A DNA stretch of 5,962 nucleotides, taken from NCBI GenBank assembly GCA_002413355.1, contig DHWV01000074.1, positions 1 through 5,962 on the forward strand, written 5' to 3'. Shown here one piece after another: positions 5,918 to 5,962 of this stretch (within the stretch, counting starts at the first letter, position 1; each line of letters starts with the position of its first letter). This stretch comes from Desulfobulbaceae bacterium UBA5173. Its GTDB lineage: Bacteria > Desulfobacterota > Desulfobulbia > Desulfobulbales > Desulfobulbaceae. A program made the translations under genes and the position numbers. The notes under the pieces were generated by a model that worked only from the letters and a program-made list of their open reading frames with translations, did not search any database and was not told where the DNA came from.

Positions 5918-5948
5918 TATATAGCTAAAGCAATATAAAACGACTATA
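5916..5948. repeat. 33-bp IS630-like end, copy 2
   Basis: This is the second copy of the repeat, starting CCTATATAGCTA and ending CGACTATA. It differs from copy 1 at five positions. It interrupts the transposase fragment on its left, which gives the order of events: the DDE element was present first, and the IS630-like element landed in it later. Confidence 0.65.
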
Positions 5949-5962
5949 CTGTACCCATGGGA
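5918..5962 (+). mobile_element. Left edge of a probable IS630-family element, cut by the window end
   Basis: After the 33-bp end, the sequence reads CTGTACCC and then ATG GGA at 5957-5962, the last six bases of the window. IS630-type transposases commonly begin Met-Gly and start very close to the element's left end, so this could be the transposase start codon. Only two codons are visible, no Shine-Dalgarno is evident, and the call rests on position and on the TA-rich terminal repeat. Confidence 0.35.

Overview
The window looks like a piece of a Gram-negative, moderately GC-rich bacterial chromosome with insertion-sequence debris at both edges. The phylum cannot be fixed from the sequence. 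The dedicated-sortase two-component pair and an exported FkpA/Mip-type peptidyl-prolyl isomerase fit Pseudomonadota or Desulfobacterota. The AT-rich repeat debris at the right edge contrasts with the GC-rich genes.

Layout. About 1-779 is a decayed IS5-family insertion sequence. Its transposase lies on the minus strand, with two in-frame nonsense codons, an apparently native -1 frameshift heptamer and a missing C-terminus. 790-3659 (minus) is a two-gene operon, pdsR then pdsS, encoding an OmpR-type response regulator and a 723-residue membrane histidine kinase. Both resemble the 'proteobacterial dedicated sortase system' pair. About 200 bases of non-coding DNA separate it from a divergent plus-strand pair: a 65-residue single-pass membrane protein (3867-4064) and a 177-residue protein with a zinc ribbon at each end and a DUF2007-like middle (4074-4607). 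A plus-strand gene for an exported FKBP-type isomerase follows (4773-5546), with its own likely promoter, a strong ribosome binding site and a textbook intrinsic terminator. From 5621 to the end are fragments of at least two further insertion sequences: two copies of a 33-bp IS630-like end, two copies of a 19-bp sequence, and the C-terminal tail of a DDE transposase that one of the 33-bp ends interrupts.

How the genes may work together. PdsS has a large extracytoplasmic sensor with a carbohydrate-binding-module-9-like segment. It should phosphorylate PdsR, which should then act on transcription. In known loci this pair accompanies a dedicated sortase and its cell-surface substrate. Neither is visible here, and the IS5 remnant begins about 10 bases after the pdsS stop codon, so the sortase genes are either beyond the window, moved away or lost. 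The FKBP protein would assist folding of exported proteins. No sequence evidence ties it or the zinc-ribbon pair directly to the two-component system.
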